Source: Streptosporangiaceae bacterium NEAU-GS5 (lineage in GTDB: Bacteria > Actinomycetota > Actinomycetes > Streptosporangiales > Streptosporangiaceae). Taken from it: 64,000 bases of DNA. Both the position numbers and the translations under genes were made by a program. Shown here piece after piece: positions 51,315 through 60,309 of this stretch; position 1 is the stretch's first letter, and each line of letters begins with the position of its first letter. Below the pieces are notes generated by a model. The model saw only the letters and a list, made by a program, of their open reading frames with translations. It was not told the origin of the DNA and made no database searches. The stretch is from positions 1-64,000 of the forward strand of contig JAGFNW010000016.1 in NCBI GenBank assembly GCA_017592665.1. The letters run 5' to 3'.

Positions 51315-54265
51315 CGCCGCCCCCGCTCGATTCGGGGGCCTCAGACCCTGGGGTGACCGATCCACGGGCACCGGATCGAGGAGCGACCGATCCATGGACA
51401 CCGGATCCAGGGGTGACCGATCCATGGGCACCAGATCCAGGAGCGACCGATCCACGGGCACCGCATCCGAGGCCGTCGGATCCCGTGGCCTGGGCCGAGC
51501 GCGCGGTCGTCCTTTCCAGTGGCGATCCGCTGCTCGCCGAGGCCGAGGCGCGCGCCGTACTCGCCGCGCCGGAGGCGACGCCTGAGGCCGTGGCGGTGGG
51601 GCATCGCGCCCTGGCCCTGGCCGCACGCGAGCTGGGCGATCTGCGGCTGGCGGAGGAGCATCTGCTGCTGGCCGTCGAGGCCGGGCGGGCGTTCCCCGTC
51701 CGCGTGGCGCAGGCGCGCATGTCCCTGGTGACCGTACGGGCCCTGCTCGGCGACCCGGAGGACGCGCTGCGCGTCGCCGACCTGGCCGAGCGCGACCTGA
51801 GCGGCCTCGACCTGGCGCGCCTTGCCGTGCAGCGGTCGGTGGCCCTCGACCTTCTCGGACGGCACGAGGAATCGGCCGCGCAGTGCTCGCACGCCATCCC
51901 GCTGCTGGACGTCGATCCCCGGTTCCAGGCGGGCGCCCTGCTCAACCGGGGCATCGCCCGGACGTACGCAAACGACTTCGCCGGAGCCGAGGACGATCTG
52001 ACGCGATGCGCGCGGATCGCGTCAGCGGCCGGGCTCGACCACCTCGTGCTGCTGGCGGCAGGCAACCTGCCGTTCGTCGCGGCCAGGCGGGGCGACCTCG
52101 CGGCCGCGTTCGCCGGTTATCGGGAGGCGGAGCGGCTGATGTTCGCCATCCCCGGGCAGCTGGCCGTCGTGCGCGCGGACTTCGCCGACGCGCTCATGGC
52201 CGCTGGGCTGCCCGGCGAGGCCCGGGCGCTGCTTGAGCAGGCCGTGCCCGACCTCGCCGGCTCGGGCGCCGACGCCGCGCACGCCGAGGCGTTGCTCAAG
52301 CTCGCCGAGGTCGAACTCCTCACGGGCGACGCCCATCGCGCCACGGCCACGGCCTGCGCCGCTCGTACTGCCCTCGCCCGCCAGGGCCGTACGCGCTGGC
52401 TCGCTTTGGCCGACGACATCGCACTCCGCGCCCAGCACGACGCCTCAGCGGACGCGCTGGTGGCGTGCGCCGATGAGCTGGCCGCCAACGGCTGGACGGC
52501 CCAGGCCTGCGCGCTGCGCCTGACCGCGGCCGCTGCCCTTCCGCCGGCCGCCGCGCGGGAGCAGTTGGCCATCGTGTCGGCGGAGGCGGCCCAGCCGATC
52601 CCCCGGCATCTGGCCCTGACCATGCTCCGCCACCTCGACGGCGACGCGCGCGGCGCGCTCACAATCGCGCTTGACGGCCTCGCTCAGGCACTTCCGGGCG
52701 GCGCGGACCTCGAGACACGCGCCCACGCGGCTCGGGCGGCGGCCCGGCTGGCCGACTACGGCCTCCGGGTGGCCCTGGACGTGGCCCTGGAGACGGGTGA
52801 GGCGCGGGAGGTGCTCGAGTGGTCGGAGCGCTGGCGGGCGGCCGTACGAGGGCGCTCAGAGTCGCCGCAGAGGGTCACGGCGGACGGCGTGATCGTCGTG
52901 TTCGCGCGGCGCGACGAGCGCCTTTTCGCGGTGGTGGCCGCGGGTGGGCGCTGCGTGCTCAGGGAGGTCGGATCCTACGCGGCGGCCGTGGAGGCGACCA
53001 TCCGCGTCCGCTACGGCCTCCGCCGCCGCAACCTCCGCGACCATGCAGGAAGCGCCGGCCTGCCGGACGAGCTGGAGACGGCCGATCGGCTCCTGCTGGA
53101 GCCTCTAGGACTGCGAGCTGGATCACCCCACGGCCTGGCGAAGGAGGCCGCGCACGGGCGTGGGGGCGGCGCGGTCTGCGGGCTCGCGCACGAGGCGGCC
53201 CACGGGTGTGGGGGCGGTGCGACTAGCGGGCTCGGGCCTGAGGCGGCCCACGGGCGTGGGGGCAGCGCGACCTGCGAGCTCAGGCACGGGGCCGCCTGGG
53301 GGCTCGGGCCTGAGGCGGCGCACGGGCGTGGGGGTGGCGGGGGCTGCGGGCTGTCTCTTGTGGGGCCGGTGGCGATTGTGGCTTCGGGGCCGTTGCTTAC
53401 TTTGCCGTGGCCGATGCTGCCGTCGCTGCGCGGGCGTGCGGTCTCGCTCGCCGCGTCGTCCTCCCCGGCCACCTCGCCAGTCCGCTCCTCGGCCGCCCCA
53501 CCCGCGGGCTCCCCGGCTGTCTCCACTGCCGTCGCGGCCGGCGGCTCGGCCGGGGGCTCGGCTGCTGTGGTGGCTGGGCGGGTGGGGCGGGTGATATCCG
53601 CGGCCGGGCCGGGGCTCGCGTACGCGGGATGGGAGGCCGAGGTGGTGGCGAAGATCCACGGCGGGACGAGGGTGAACGGCACGCGGCAGGAGGTGCTGCG
53701 CGCGATGGGCGAGGCCGACGTGCTGCATATCGCGGCGCATGGGACGTACGTGCCGCGCAGCCCGCTGCTGTCGCGGATCACGCTCGGCGACGGCGAGCTG
53801 ATGGCCTACGAGCTGACAGGCCTCGCGCGGGCGCCGGGGCTGGTGGTCCTCTCCGCGTGCGACGCCGGAGTGGCGCACGCGCCGGTCGACGGCGTGGCCC
53901 TGGGCCTGGCCGGGATGTTCCTCGACCGCGGGGCGCGCCATGTGATCGCGGGGATCGTGCCGGTGCGCGACGACGAGGCGGCGCGGCTCATGGAGGCGTT
54001 CCACACCCTGCTCAGCGACGGGCTCACGCCGGACGAGGCGCTCGCCGCGGCCGCCGGATCGACCGGCGTGGACGGGTTCGTCTGCTTCGCCGCCGCCCCG
54101 AGGGCGTCACGCGATGGGACGGCCCGGGTCGGTGATCCAGTTGGACCAGGAGCCGACATAGAGAGCGGCCGGCACTCCGGCGATCTCCAGGGCGAGCACC
54201 TCCTGTGCGGCCGTGACCCCGGAGCCGCAGTAGGCCCCGACGGGCACTCCAGAGACGACTCCTAG
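51311..54265 (+). CDS. TPR-CHAT (caspase-like) protease of the sigma-CHAT operon
   Basis: 984 residues from GTG 51311 (GTGA overlap). Residues 1-60 are a Pro/Asp tandem-repeat segment. TPR-like helices fill about 65-520 (ALALAARELGDLRLAEEHLL; QAGALLNRGIARTYANDFAG). The CHAT domain begins near ADGVIVVFARRDERLFAVVA and carries His810 (LHIAAHGTY) and Cys850 (VVLSACDAGV), with AGMFLDRGARHVIAGIVPVR after it. A Gly/Ala/His-rich repeat insertion and a Ala/Ser/Pro/Gly stretch (about 600-770) interrupt it between the first strands and the catalytic part. The fold ends at about VDGFVCFAAAPRA; the last 50 residues read antisense through the sulfurtransferase gene, so the original stop was probably lost. 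Confidence 0.9.
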   Translation: MTPPPLDSGASDPGVTDPRAPDRGATDPWTPDPGVTDPWAPDPGATDPRAPHPRPSDPVAWAERAVVLSSGDPLLAEAEARAVLAAPEATPEAVAVGHRALALAARELGDLRLAEEHLLLAVEAGRAFPVRVAQARMSLVTVRALLGDPEDALRVADLAERDLSGLDLARLAVQRSVALDLLGRHEESAAQCSHAIPLLDVDPRFQAGALLNRGIARTYANDFAGAEDDLTRCARIASAAGLDHLVLLAAGNLPFVAARRGDLAAAFAGYREAERLMFAIPGQLAVVRADFADALMAAGLPGEARALLEQAVPDLAGSGADAAHAEALLKLAEVELLTGDAHRATATACAARTALARQGRTRWLALADDIALRAQHDASADALVACADELAANGWTAQACALRLTAAAALPPAAAREQLAIVSAEAAQPIPRHLALTMLRHLDGDARGALTIALDGLAQALPGGADLETRAHAARAAARLADYGLRVALDVALETGEAREVLEWSERWRAAVRGRSESPQRVTADGVIVVFARRDERLFAVVAAGGRCVLREVGSYAAAVEATIRVRYGLRRRNLRDHAGSAGLPDELETADRLLLEPLGLRAGSPHGLAKEAAHGRGGGAVCGLAHEAAHGCGGGATSGLGPEAAHGRGGSATCELRHGAAWGLGPEAAHGRGGGGGCGLSLVGPVAIVASGPLLTLPWPMLPSLRGRAVSLAASSSPATSPVRSSAAPPAGSPAVSTAVAAGGSAGGSAAVVAGRVGRVISAAGPGLAYAGWEAEVVAKIHGGTRVNGTRQEVLRAMGEADVLHIAAHGTYVPRSPLLSRITLGDGELMAYELTGLARAPGLVVLSACDAGVAHAPVDGVALGLAGMFLDRGARHVIAGIVPVRDDEAARLMEAFHTLLSDGLTPDEALAAAAGSTGVDGFVCFAAAPRASRDGTARVGDPVGPGADIESGRHSGDLQGEHLLCGRDPGAAVGPDGHSRDDS
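51352..51476 (+). repeat. Tandem repeat encoding Asp-Pro-rich N-terminus of the CHAT protein
   Basis: Three and a half copies of a 36-base unit of the type GACCGATCC(A)(C/T)GG with GCACCGGATCC variants encode (A/V)TDP(R/W)(A/T)PDPG repeats. Copies differ at several bases. Coding in one frame throughout. Confidence 0.85.
53130..53345 (+). repeat. Tandem repeat inserted within the CHAT domain
   Basis: Four to five degenerate copies of a unit of about 45 bases built on GAGGCGGCCCACGGGCGTGG. They encode EAAHGRGGGA-type repeats (GLAKEAAHGRGGGAVCGLAH; GPEAAHGRGGSATCELRHGA), rich in Gly, His and Cys. It lies between the early CHAT strands and the catalytic His/Cys segment and probably forms a flexible surface loop. 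Confidence 0.85.
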
Positions 54266-54919
54266 CGTGTTGAACCGCTCCCGCAGATAGTCACGCGCGT
54301 GGAACCGGCCGCTGGGCTCGACGTTTCCCCCGGTGGGGGCGTTGACCGCGCCGGGGATGTGACCGGCGACGGGGTCGACCGGCTCGCGCTCGCCGCGGAA
54401 GCGCTCGGGCGCGCGGGCGTCGAGCAGGACCCCGGCCTCGGCGATCAGCGCCGCCTCACCGGCGTCGAGGATCGGCATGCCGCCGGGCTTGGCCACGAAA
54501 TCGCCCTCGCCGGTGAAGGCGACGTCGGCGGTCACCGGCCGGCCGGCGCGCGTCCAGGCGGCGAGGCCGCCGTCGAGGACGCGGACGTCCGGATGGCCGA
54601 AGTAGCGCAGCGTCCACCACGCCCGGGCGGCGGCGGCCGACGAATCGGCCGCGTCGTAGACCACGACCGGACGGGACAGGGAGACACCGAGACGCCGCAT
54701 GGCGGCCTCGAAGTCGCCGGCGGCGGGCAGCGGGTGACGGCCGCCGGGCCCGGGCGGCGCGGCGAGATCGCGGTCGAGGTCGCAGAAGGCGGCGCCCGGA
54801 ATGTGGCCCTCGCGGTAGGACTCGACGCCGGGCGGGCCGCCGAGGCGCCAGCGCACGTCGAGAACGGTCACCTCGTCGAGCCGGGCGGCCAGCTCATCGG
54901 CGGTGATCAGTGGGCTCAT
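54107..54919 (-). CDS. Two-domain sulfurtransferase (rhodanese/3-mercaptopyruvate type)
   Basis: 270 residues. Two rhodanese domains are visible: the inactive N-terminal one (ARLDEVTVLDVRWRLGGPPG, YREGHIPGAAFCDLDRDLAA) and the active C-terminal one (GVLLDARAPERFRGEREPVD, GHIPGAVNAPTGGNVEPSGR) with Cys231 in AYCGSGVTAAQEVLALE. The CGSGVTA loop is the mercaptopyruvate-sulfurtransferase version rather than the CRxGxR of rhodanese. The enzyme moves sulfane sulfur to thiophilic acceptors. Its 3' end overlaps the CHAT gene antisense by about 159 bases, and its start overlaps the upstream phosphodiesterase gene by four bases (ATGA), with which it forms an operon. Confidence 0.95.
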   Translation of the reverse strand: MSPLITADELAARLDEVTVLDVRWRLGGPPGVESYREGHIPGAAFCDLDRDLAAPPGPGGRHPLPAAGDFEAAMRRLGVSLSRPVVVYDAADSSAAAARAWWTLRYFGHPDVRVLDGGLAAWTRAGRPVTADVAFTGEGDFVAKPGGMPILDAGEAALIAEAGVLLDARAPERFRGEREPVDPVAGHIPGAVNAPTGGNVEPSGRFHARDYLRERFNTLGVVSGVPVGAYCGSGVTAAQEVLALEIAGVPAALYVGSWSNWITDPGRPIA

Positions 54920-56037
54920 CGTGCGCTCACCTCGATCAAAGGTACGTTCTGCTCGTCGGGCGTAAGCGAGCCGTGCACGCCGATGAGCGTCGATTCCAAG
55001 GGCTCCGACCGCGACGCGACCAGATGCAAGTCACCGTACGCCACGGCTACGACATCCCCGATCCGCCCCAGCCACTCATCGCGTACGACCGGGCCGAACC
55101 AGCCCGCGCCCACGGCCTCCTCACGCGAGACGACCCATGCCCGGCCCTCGAGCGCGGCGCGCCAGACGTCCAGCACGTCGCGGGCCGCCCCCTCGACCGT
55201 GTAGACGTGCCGGGCGCGGCCGTCGCCGCCGATGAGCGCCACCCCCTCACGAAGGTCGGCGCGCTCGTCGAGGTCGACCCGGTAGGGCGCGTCGACCATC
55301 CCGTGATCGGCCGTGACGATCAGGGACGAGCCCGGCGGCAGGCCCTCCGCCATGCGCCGCGCCATCTGGTCGGCCACGGCCATCTGCGCCCGCCATTCCG
55401 GGCTGCCGAGGCCGAAGAAATGCCCTGCTAAGTCGACGTCGCCCAAATACACCGTTATATGCGCGCGCGAGGCGCGCAGCTCTTCGAGCACCCGATCCAC
55501 CCGCTCATCCGGCGCGTCCGCGGGGACGAACCGCGTGCCACGGTAGACGGCGCGGGTGAGGCCACTGTTCTCGAACATGCCGGGCCCGATGTAGACCGGG
55601 TCGATCCCGGCCGAGGCAAGCCGCTGGTAGACCGTCTCGGCCGGCTGCCACACCTCGGGGTCGACCGGCGGCCCGGGGGCCGTCCAGCGAAGGCAGTCCA
55701 GCAGGCGGCCCTCTCCAGGCACCGCGACGCGGATGCCGATCATGCCGTGCCCGCCCGGTGTCGCGCCGGTGCCGAGGCTGGCCAGGGACACCGGCGTCGA
55801 GGACGGGAACCCGGCCGTCAGCATCCGATCGAGACACCCCGACAGGAATGGCGCCGCGTCCGGATAGACCCGCAGGAGCTCCGCGCCGAGGCCGTCGACC
55901 AGGAACAGGCACACGCGGTCGGCCGGCTCCATCCCCAGCGTGTCGACCGCCCCGGGCACCCCCATCGCGGCGAGGATCGAGCCCGGCAGGTCGGACAGCG
56001 ACGCCTTCCCATAGGACGGCGCCGCCGGGAAGGTCAT
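54916..56037 (-). CDS. Alkaline-phosphatase-superfamily nucleotide pyrophosphatase/phosphodiesterase
   Basis: 373 residues. Metal and nucleophile residues of the type I phosphodiesterase family are visible: DRVCLFLVDGLGAELLRVYP, FPSSTPVSLASLGTGATPGG (nucleophile Ser/Thr and the GxTPGxHG segment), VYLGDVDLAGHFFGLGSPEW (Asp/His) and LIVTADHGMVDAPYRVDLDE. These enzymes hydrolyse nucleotide or phospho-diester bonds; members are mostly cytoplasmic when, as here, no signal peptide is present. The short family of actinobacterial proteins of this length is uncharacterised. Overlaps by four bases with both DUF5998 upstream and the sulfurtransferase downstream. Confidence 0.9.
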   Translation of the reverse strand: MTFPAAPSYGKASLSDLPGSILAAMGVPGAVDTLGMEPADRVCLFLVDGLGAELLRVYPDAAPFLSGCLDRMLTAGFPSSTPVSLASLGTGATPGGHGMIGIRVAVPGEGRLLDCLRWTAPGPPVDPEVWQPAETVYQRLASAGIDPVYIGPGMFENSGLTRAVYRGTRFVPADAPDERVDRVLEELRASRAHITVYLGDVDLAGHFFGLGSPEWRAQMAVADQMARRMAEGLPPGSSLIVTADHGMVDAPYRVDLDERADLREGVALIGGDGRARHVYTVEGAARDVLDVWRAALEGRAWVVSREEAVGAGWFGPVVRDEWLGRIGDVVAVAYGDLHLVASRSEPLESTLIGVHGSLTPDEQNVPLIEVSAR

Positions 56038-56624
56038 GTGGCCGCTCGTGCGGTCGCCTCCGACAGGGCCTTGGCGAACGCCAGGACGTAGGAGACCGCC
56101 TCCGGCCCGTCGGCCGCCTCGCTGACCCGCAGCTGCAGGTCGTCGGCGGTGATGGCGCCGGTGTAGCCGTGGTCGGCCTCGCAGTTCTCATCGCCGCAGG
56201 TCGCGGGCTCCAGGTCGATGTGGGAGATGGCGCCCCAGCCAATGGCGAGGGTGACCTCGGTGGGGGGCACGCCGGGAGCGTACGAGGCGGGGTCAGGGAC
56301 CACCCGGGTGAGCGCGACGGACTGGATCCGGCTGAGCCGAACGGCCTCGGTCGTCGTGGAGGCGTGTGAGGCGGGCATGCCCTCGGCGGGCGGATGCTCG
56401 TCGGTGTGGCACACGAGCAGCCGGGTGGGCGAGAGCACCAGCACCGTCACGTGCCTGCGCACCTCCATGGCCGGGTCGAACGTGGCCTCGTGGTGCACGA
56501 CGAAGGCGGTGACCGCCTCCTTGCCCAGCGCGGAGTCGACGGCGTCGGCGACCAGGTCCGGATAGTAGCCGCTGCGGTCGATGGCCTCGCGGAGGCCCGC
56601 CGCCGAGACTCGGGTTTCCCTCAT
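56034..56624 (-). CDS. DUF5998 family protein
   Basis: 196 residues from ATG 56622-56624 (MRETRVSAAG); an ATG 36 bases earlier is less well supported. Conserved stretches are GLREAIDRSGYYPDLVADAV, DSALGKEAVTAFVVHHEATF, DPAMEVRRHVTVLVLSPTRL, LLVCHTDEHPPAEGMPASHA and TLAIGWGAISHIDLEPATCG. These match the actinobacterial DUF5998 family, which commonly precedes the phosphodiesterase gene as here, suggesting a joint role. It contains Cys in ATCGDENCEADHG, perhaps a metal site. No function is known to me. First gene of the three-gene minus-strand operon. Confidence 0.88.
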   Translation of the reverse strand: MRETRVSAAGLREAIDRSGYYPDLVADAVDSALGKEAVTAFVVHHEATFDPAMEVRRHVTVLVLSPTRLLVCHTDEHPPAEGMPASHASTTTEAVRLSRIQSVALTRVVPDPASYAPGVPPTEVTLAIGWGAISHIDLEPATCGDENCEADHGYTGAITADDLQLRVSEAADGPEAVSYVLAFAKALSEATARAAT

Positions 56625-56683
56625 GGTTCCATCCTGCCTTGTCGCGGCGCCTGCTTTCACAGGACCGATTTTTCACCGGCGCT

Positions 56684-59248
56684 TCACAGGCGCCGAGGCC
56701 CTCCGTCGGGCCGCGGCCAGGCCGCCTCACGCACCACGGCCCTCGCTCCGGCCACCACGATCCCCGCCTCCCCCACCAGCACCGGGTCGAGCTCGAGCCG
56801 GGCCACCTCGGGCAGCGCGTCCACCAGCAGACCAACCCTGACCAGGAGGTCTTCCAGGGCGCCGACCGCGACCGGCGGATAGCCGTACTCGCCGAAGAGC
56901 AGGGGCGCCGACCGGACCGACCGCACCAGGTCGGCCGCGCCCTCCGAAGTGAGCGGGGCAAGGCGGTAGGCCTGGTCGCCGAGCAGCCGCGCCGCCACCT
57001 CGCCCAGCCCGAACGTGACCACGGCGCCGAAGTCCCGGTCCTGCACGGCCGTCACCACCGTGGGGACCGACGGCTGCGGCGCCATCCGCTGGACCGCCAG
57101 CTCAGGCCCGAGCCGGGCCGCCAGGTCCTCGTACGCCTGCCGGAGCGCGTGCGGCTCCGCCAGGCCGAGCCGTACGGTGCCGGCGCGCCGGGAGGCGTCC
57201 ATGTCGGCGGCCTTGACGACCACGGGCCAGCCGAGCCGTTCGGCCGCCTCGACCGCCTCGTCGGCGGACGACACCGGCACCGACGGCCACACCTCGATCC
57301 CGTAGCACGCGAGCAGGCGCGTGGCGTCGGGCTCGGGGCCTGGTAGGGCGGCCGCGACGATCTCCCGGGCCGCCGCGACGTCGGCCTCCACGGCGGGCAC
57401 GGTCCCGGCCGGGCGGCCGCGCCACTGCGCGTGCCGTACGACGTGGGCCAGGGCTCGGACCGCCTCCTCGGGCGCGGGATAGGAGGGGATGGATGCGAGC
57501 TCGGGCGGCATGCCCAGCTTGCCTTCGAAGGTGGCGAGCACGGGCTTGCCCGTCTCGGCCTGCAGCCGGACCAGCTCCGCGGCCACCTCCCCAGACGGTC
57601 CCGGCACGGGTGGCATGTAGATGACCACCGCCGCGTCCACCGTGGGCAGGACGTCGGCCAGCGCCTTGCCGAACTCGGCCGCGCCCGCGCGGGCCCCGAG
57701 GTTGACCGGCTCGGCCGGATCCAGCCCCGCGTCCACGCAGGCGTCAACAGCCAGCAGCGCCAGGGCGTCGGAGTTGCCGACCACGCCCACACGCGGCCCT
57801 TCCGGCAGAGGCTGGTACGCCAGGAGTTGCGCCACGTCGAACAACTGGGTCAGGTCGGCCACCCGGATGACCCCGGCCTGCGCGAACAGCGCGCTGATCG
57901 CCGTGTCCGGCAGCCCCAGCACCGGGGCGGCGTGCCCGGTCGGCACGCCCTGCGACTTGACCGCGACGATCGGTTTCTTGCGCGAGATCCGCCGGGCCAG
58001 CCGGGTGAACTTGCGCGGGTTCCCCAGCGACTCCAGATAGAGCAGGACGACCTTGGTGGCCGGATCCTCCTCCCAGTACTGCAGGAGGTCGTTGCCCGAC
58101 ACGTCGGCCCGGTTCCCCGCCGACACGAACGTGGAGATGCCCATCCTCCGCTGGGCCACCCGCTGCAGCAGGGCCGTGCCCAGCGCGCCGGATTGGCTGA
58201 AGAACCCGACCGTCCCGCGTCCGGGCAGGGTGGCCGCGAGCGTGGCGTTCAGGCGGATCGCCGGGTCGGTGTTGGCGATGCCGAGGCAGTTGGGACCGAC
58301 CACGCGCATCCCGTTGGCGTTCGCGAGCCGTACGAGATCGTCCTGGCGGGCGCGGCCCTCGGGACCGGTCTCGCCGAAGCCGGACGACACCACGACCAGG
58401 CCTCTGACGCCTTTCCGCGCGCATTCCTCGACGACGCCGAGCACGCCTTCGGCCGGAACCGCGACGACCGCGAGATCCACGTCGCCGTCGATGGCCGAGA
58501 CGCTCTTGTAGGCCCTGACCCCGGCCACCGCCCTGACCTCCCGGTGCACGGGGTAGACGGGCCCGGTGAAGTCGGCGCCGAGCAGATTGCGGAGCACGGT
58601 CTGGCCGATCCCGCCCGGCTCTCGGTTCGCGCCCACGACGGCGACGGACGTCGGGGTGAGCAGCCGCTGGATAGACCGGGCCTCGGCCCGGTGCTCGCGT
58701 GCGGCGGTCACCTCGCGTGAGGTCTCGGTGGAGGCGAGGTCGAGGGTCATCCGGACGACGCCGTCCTCGAACTGGCTCTGTGCCGTGTATCCGGCCTGCC
58801 GGAACATGCCCGACATCCGGTGGTTGGCCGGCAGGACGTCGGCCACGAAGGTGCGGATTCCGCGCTCGCGCGCCGCGGCCCGCAGGTGCTCCATCATCAC
58901 CGAGGCGAGGCCCCGGCCCTGGTGGGCGTCCTCGATCAGGAACGCCACCTCGGCGTGGTCCTCCGGCTTGACCCGGTCATAACGTACGACGCCCACCATC
59001 TCCTGGCCGATCGTGGCGATCAGGGCGACCCGGTCGTTGTAGTCGACCTGAGTGAACCAGGCCACCTCTTTGTCGCTCAGGCGCGGCCGTGGGCCGAAGA
59101 AGCGGAAATAGATCGTCTCGGGGGAAAGCCGGGCATAGAACGCCCGCAACAAATCCGCGTCACCAGGGCGAATGGGGCGCAGATGGGCGGTGCCCCCGTC
59201 GGAGAGGACGACGTCGGCCTCCCAGTGCGCGGGGTAGTGAGCTTCCAC
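56684..59248 (-). CDS. GNAT acetyltransferase fused to ADP-forming acyl-CoA synthetase
   Basis: 854 residues if started at GTG 59246-59248, just after a TAGATA -10-like box, which suggests a leaderless mRNA; a TTG start 51 bases upstream is the alternative. Residues about 12-165 are a GNAT domain (LRPIRPGDADLLRAFYARLS, EVAFLIEDAHQGRGLASVMM). Then come the CoA-binding/ligase domains (IQRLLTPTSVAVVGANREPG, VGFFSQSGALGTALLQRVAQ) and a C-terminal ATP-grasp region (GWPVVVKAADMDASRRAGTV). The N-terminal-GNAT order is typical of actinobacteria; the related E. coli PatZ/Pka has GNAT at the C-terminus and acetylates acetyl-CoA synthetase and other proteins. The catalytic His of ADP-forming ligases is not obvious, so the synthetase half may be regulatory. 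Confidence 0.93.
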   Translation of the reverse strand: MEAHYPAHWEADVVLSDGGTAHLRPIRPGDADLLRAFYARLSPETIYFRFFGPRPRLSDKEVAWFTQVDYNDRVALIATIGQEMVGVVRYDRVKPEDHAEVAFLIEDAHQGRGLASVMMEHLRAAARERGIRTFVADVLPANHRMSGMFRQAGYTAQSQFEDGVVRMTLDLASTETSREVTAAREHRAEARSIQRLLTPTSVAVVGANREPGGIGQTVLRNLLGADFTGPVYPVHREVRAVAGVRAYKSVSAIDGDVDLAVVAVPAEGVLGVVEECARKGVRGLVVVSSGFGETGPEGRARQDDLVRLANANGMRVVGPNCLGIANTDPAIRLNATLAATLPGRGTVGFFSQSGALGTALLQRVAQRRMGISTFVSAGNRADVSGNDLLQYWEEDPATKVVLLYLESLGNPRKFTRLARRISRKKPIVAVKSQGVPTGHAAPVLGLPDTAISALFAQAGVIRVADLTQLFDVAQLLAYQPLPEGPRVGVVGNSDALALLAVDACVDAGLDPAEPVNLGARAGAAEFGKALADVLPTVDAAVVIYMPPVPGPSGEVAAELVRLQAETGKPVLATFEGKLGMPPELASIPSYPAPEEAVRALAHVVRHAQWRGRPAGTVPAVEADVAAAREIVAAALPGPEPDATRLLACYGIEVWPSVPVSSADEAVEAAERLGWPVVVKAADMDASRRAGTVRLGLAEPHALRQAYEDLAARLGPELAVQRMAPQPSVPTVVTAVQDRDFGAVVTFGLGEVAARLLGDQAYRLAPLTSEGAADLVRSVRSAPLLFGEYGYPPVAVGALEDLLVRVGLLVDALPEVARLELDPVLVGEAGIVVAGARAVVREAAWPRPDGGPRRL

Positions 59249-59407
59249 GTAATGAGGGTATCTATGCCGGTGCTGGGGGGATTCGGGGCGATTGGGCAAC
59301 GCTTGTGCATCGACTATGCCCGACTGTCCGCTCTCATCCCCAGGACATGCCCGGAGCTGTTAAGTTGCCGGTTGTCAGCCTCTAGTTCGAGCACAGGTGG
59401 TGGCATC

Positions 59408-60301
59408 ATGACGCGGGTCGTCGTGGTGGGCGATCTCATGACCGACGCGGTCGCGCGCGCCCGTTACCCTCTCGCGAGGGCCAGCGACACCCCGGCGGTC
59501 GTCACCATGCACGGCGGTGGATCCGGCGCGAACATCGCGTCCTGGCTCGCCGTCGAGGGCGCCGAAGTGGCGTTCATCGGCCGCCGCGGAGCAGACATCA
59601 CCGGGCGTAACCGCGACATGGAGTTGATGGGGTATGGCGTCGACGCCCGCCTCGTCATGGATCCTGAGCGGCCGACCGGCACCTGTGTCGTCCTGGTGAC
59701 GCACAAGGGTGAGCGGACCATGCTGTCCGACCCCGGCGCCAACGCGGCCCTGTCCCCCGAAGACCTTCCCCGTGACCTGTTCGGGCAGGGCAGCCATCTC
59801 CACGTGTCCGGATACACGCTGATCAACGAGGGTTCGCGCGACGCCGGATTGGCCGCGCTCGATCTGGCCCGGCGCGCGGGAATGACGATCTCGGTCGACT
59901 GCGCGTCCTCCGCGCCCGTCGAGCGCACCGGGGCCGAGCCGTTCCTGGAGTGGACCCACGGCGCCAAGCTGCTGTTCGCCAACGCCGATCAGGCCAAGGT
60001 GCTGACCGGCCGCGAGGAGCCCGAGGCGGCCGCCAAGGTGCTGACCGCCTGGTTCCCGCAGGTCGTGATCAAGATGAACGCCGAGGGCTCGCTCTGGTAC
60101 ACCAACAATCGCTCTGAGCCCGTCCGGGTGCCGGCCGAGTCGGTCGACCGCGTGGTCGACGGCACCGGCGCGGGCGACGCGTTCACCGCGGGCTTCCTGC
60201 CGCCGTGGTTCGAGGGCAAGCCCCCGGCCGACGCGCTGGCCGCGGGCAACGCGCTCGCCGCCAAGTGCATCGCCAATCTCGGCGCCCGTCCCAGGCTGTA
60301 G
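59408..60301 (+). CDS. PfkB-family carbohydrate kinase
   Basis: 297 residues from ATG 59408 with GGTGG upstream. Ribokinase fold with the N-terminal substrate loop TMHGGGSGANIASWLAVEGA and the C-terminal signature VVDGTGAGDAFTAGFLPPWF, in which the catalytic Asp is in DGTGAGDAF. GDLMTDAVAR opens the fold. Members phosphorylate ribose, fructose, adenosine or other sugars; which is used here cannot be told. It diverges from the GNAT fusion gene and is followed after nine bases by the NmrA-like gene, so they are probably co-transcribed. Confidence 0.9.
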   Translation: MTRVVVVGDLMTDAVARARYPLARASDTPAVVTMHGGGSGANIASWLAVEGAEVAFIGRRGADITGRNRDMELMGYGVDARLVMDPERPTGTCVVLVTHKGERTMLSDPGANAALSPEDLPRDLFGQGSHLHVSGYTLINEGSRDAGLAALDLARRAGMTISVDCASSAPVERTGAEPFLEWTHGAKLLFANADQAKVLTGREEPEAAAKVLTAWFPQVVIKMNAEGSLWYTNNRSEPVRVPAESVDRVVDGTGAGDAFTAGFLPPWFEGKPPADALAAGNALAAKCIANLGARPRL

Positions 60302-60309
60302 AGCCCTAG

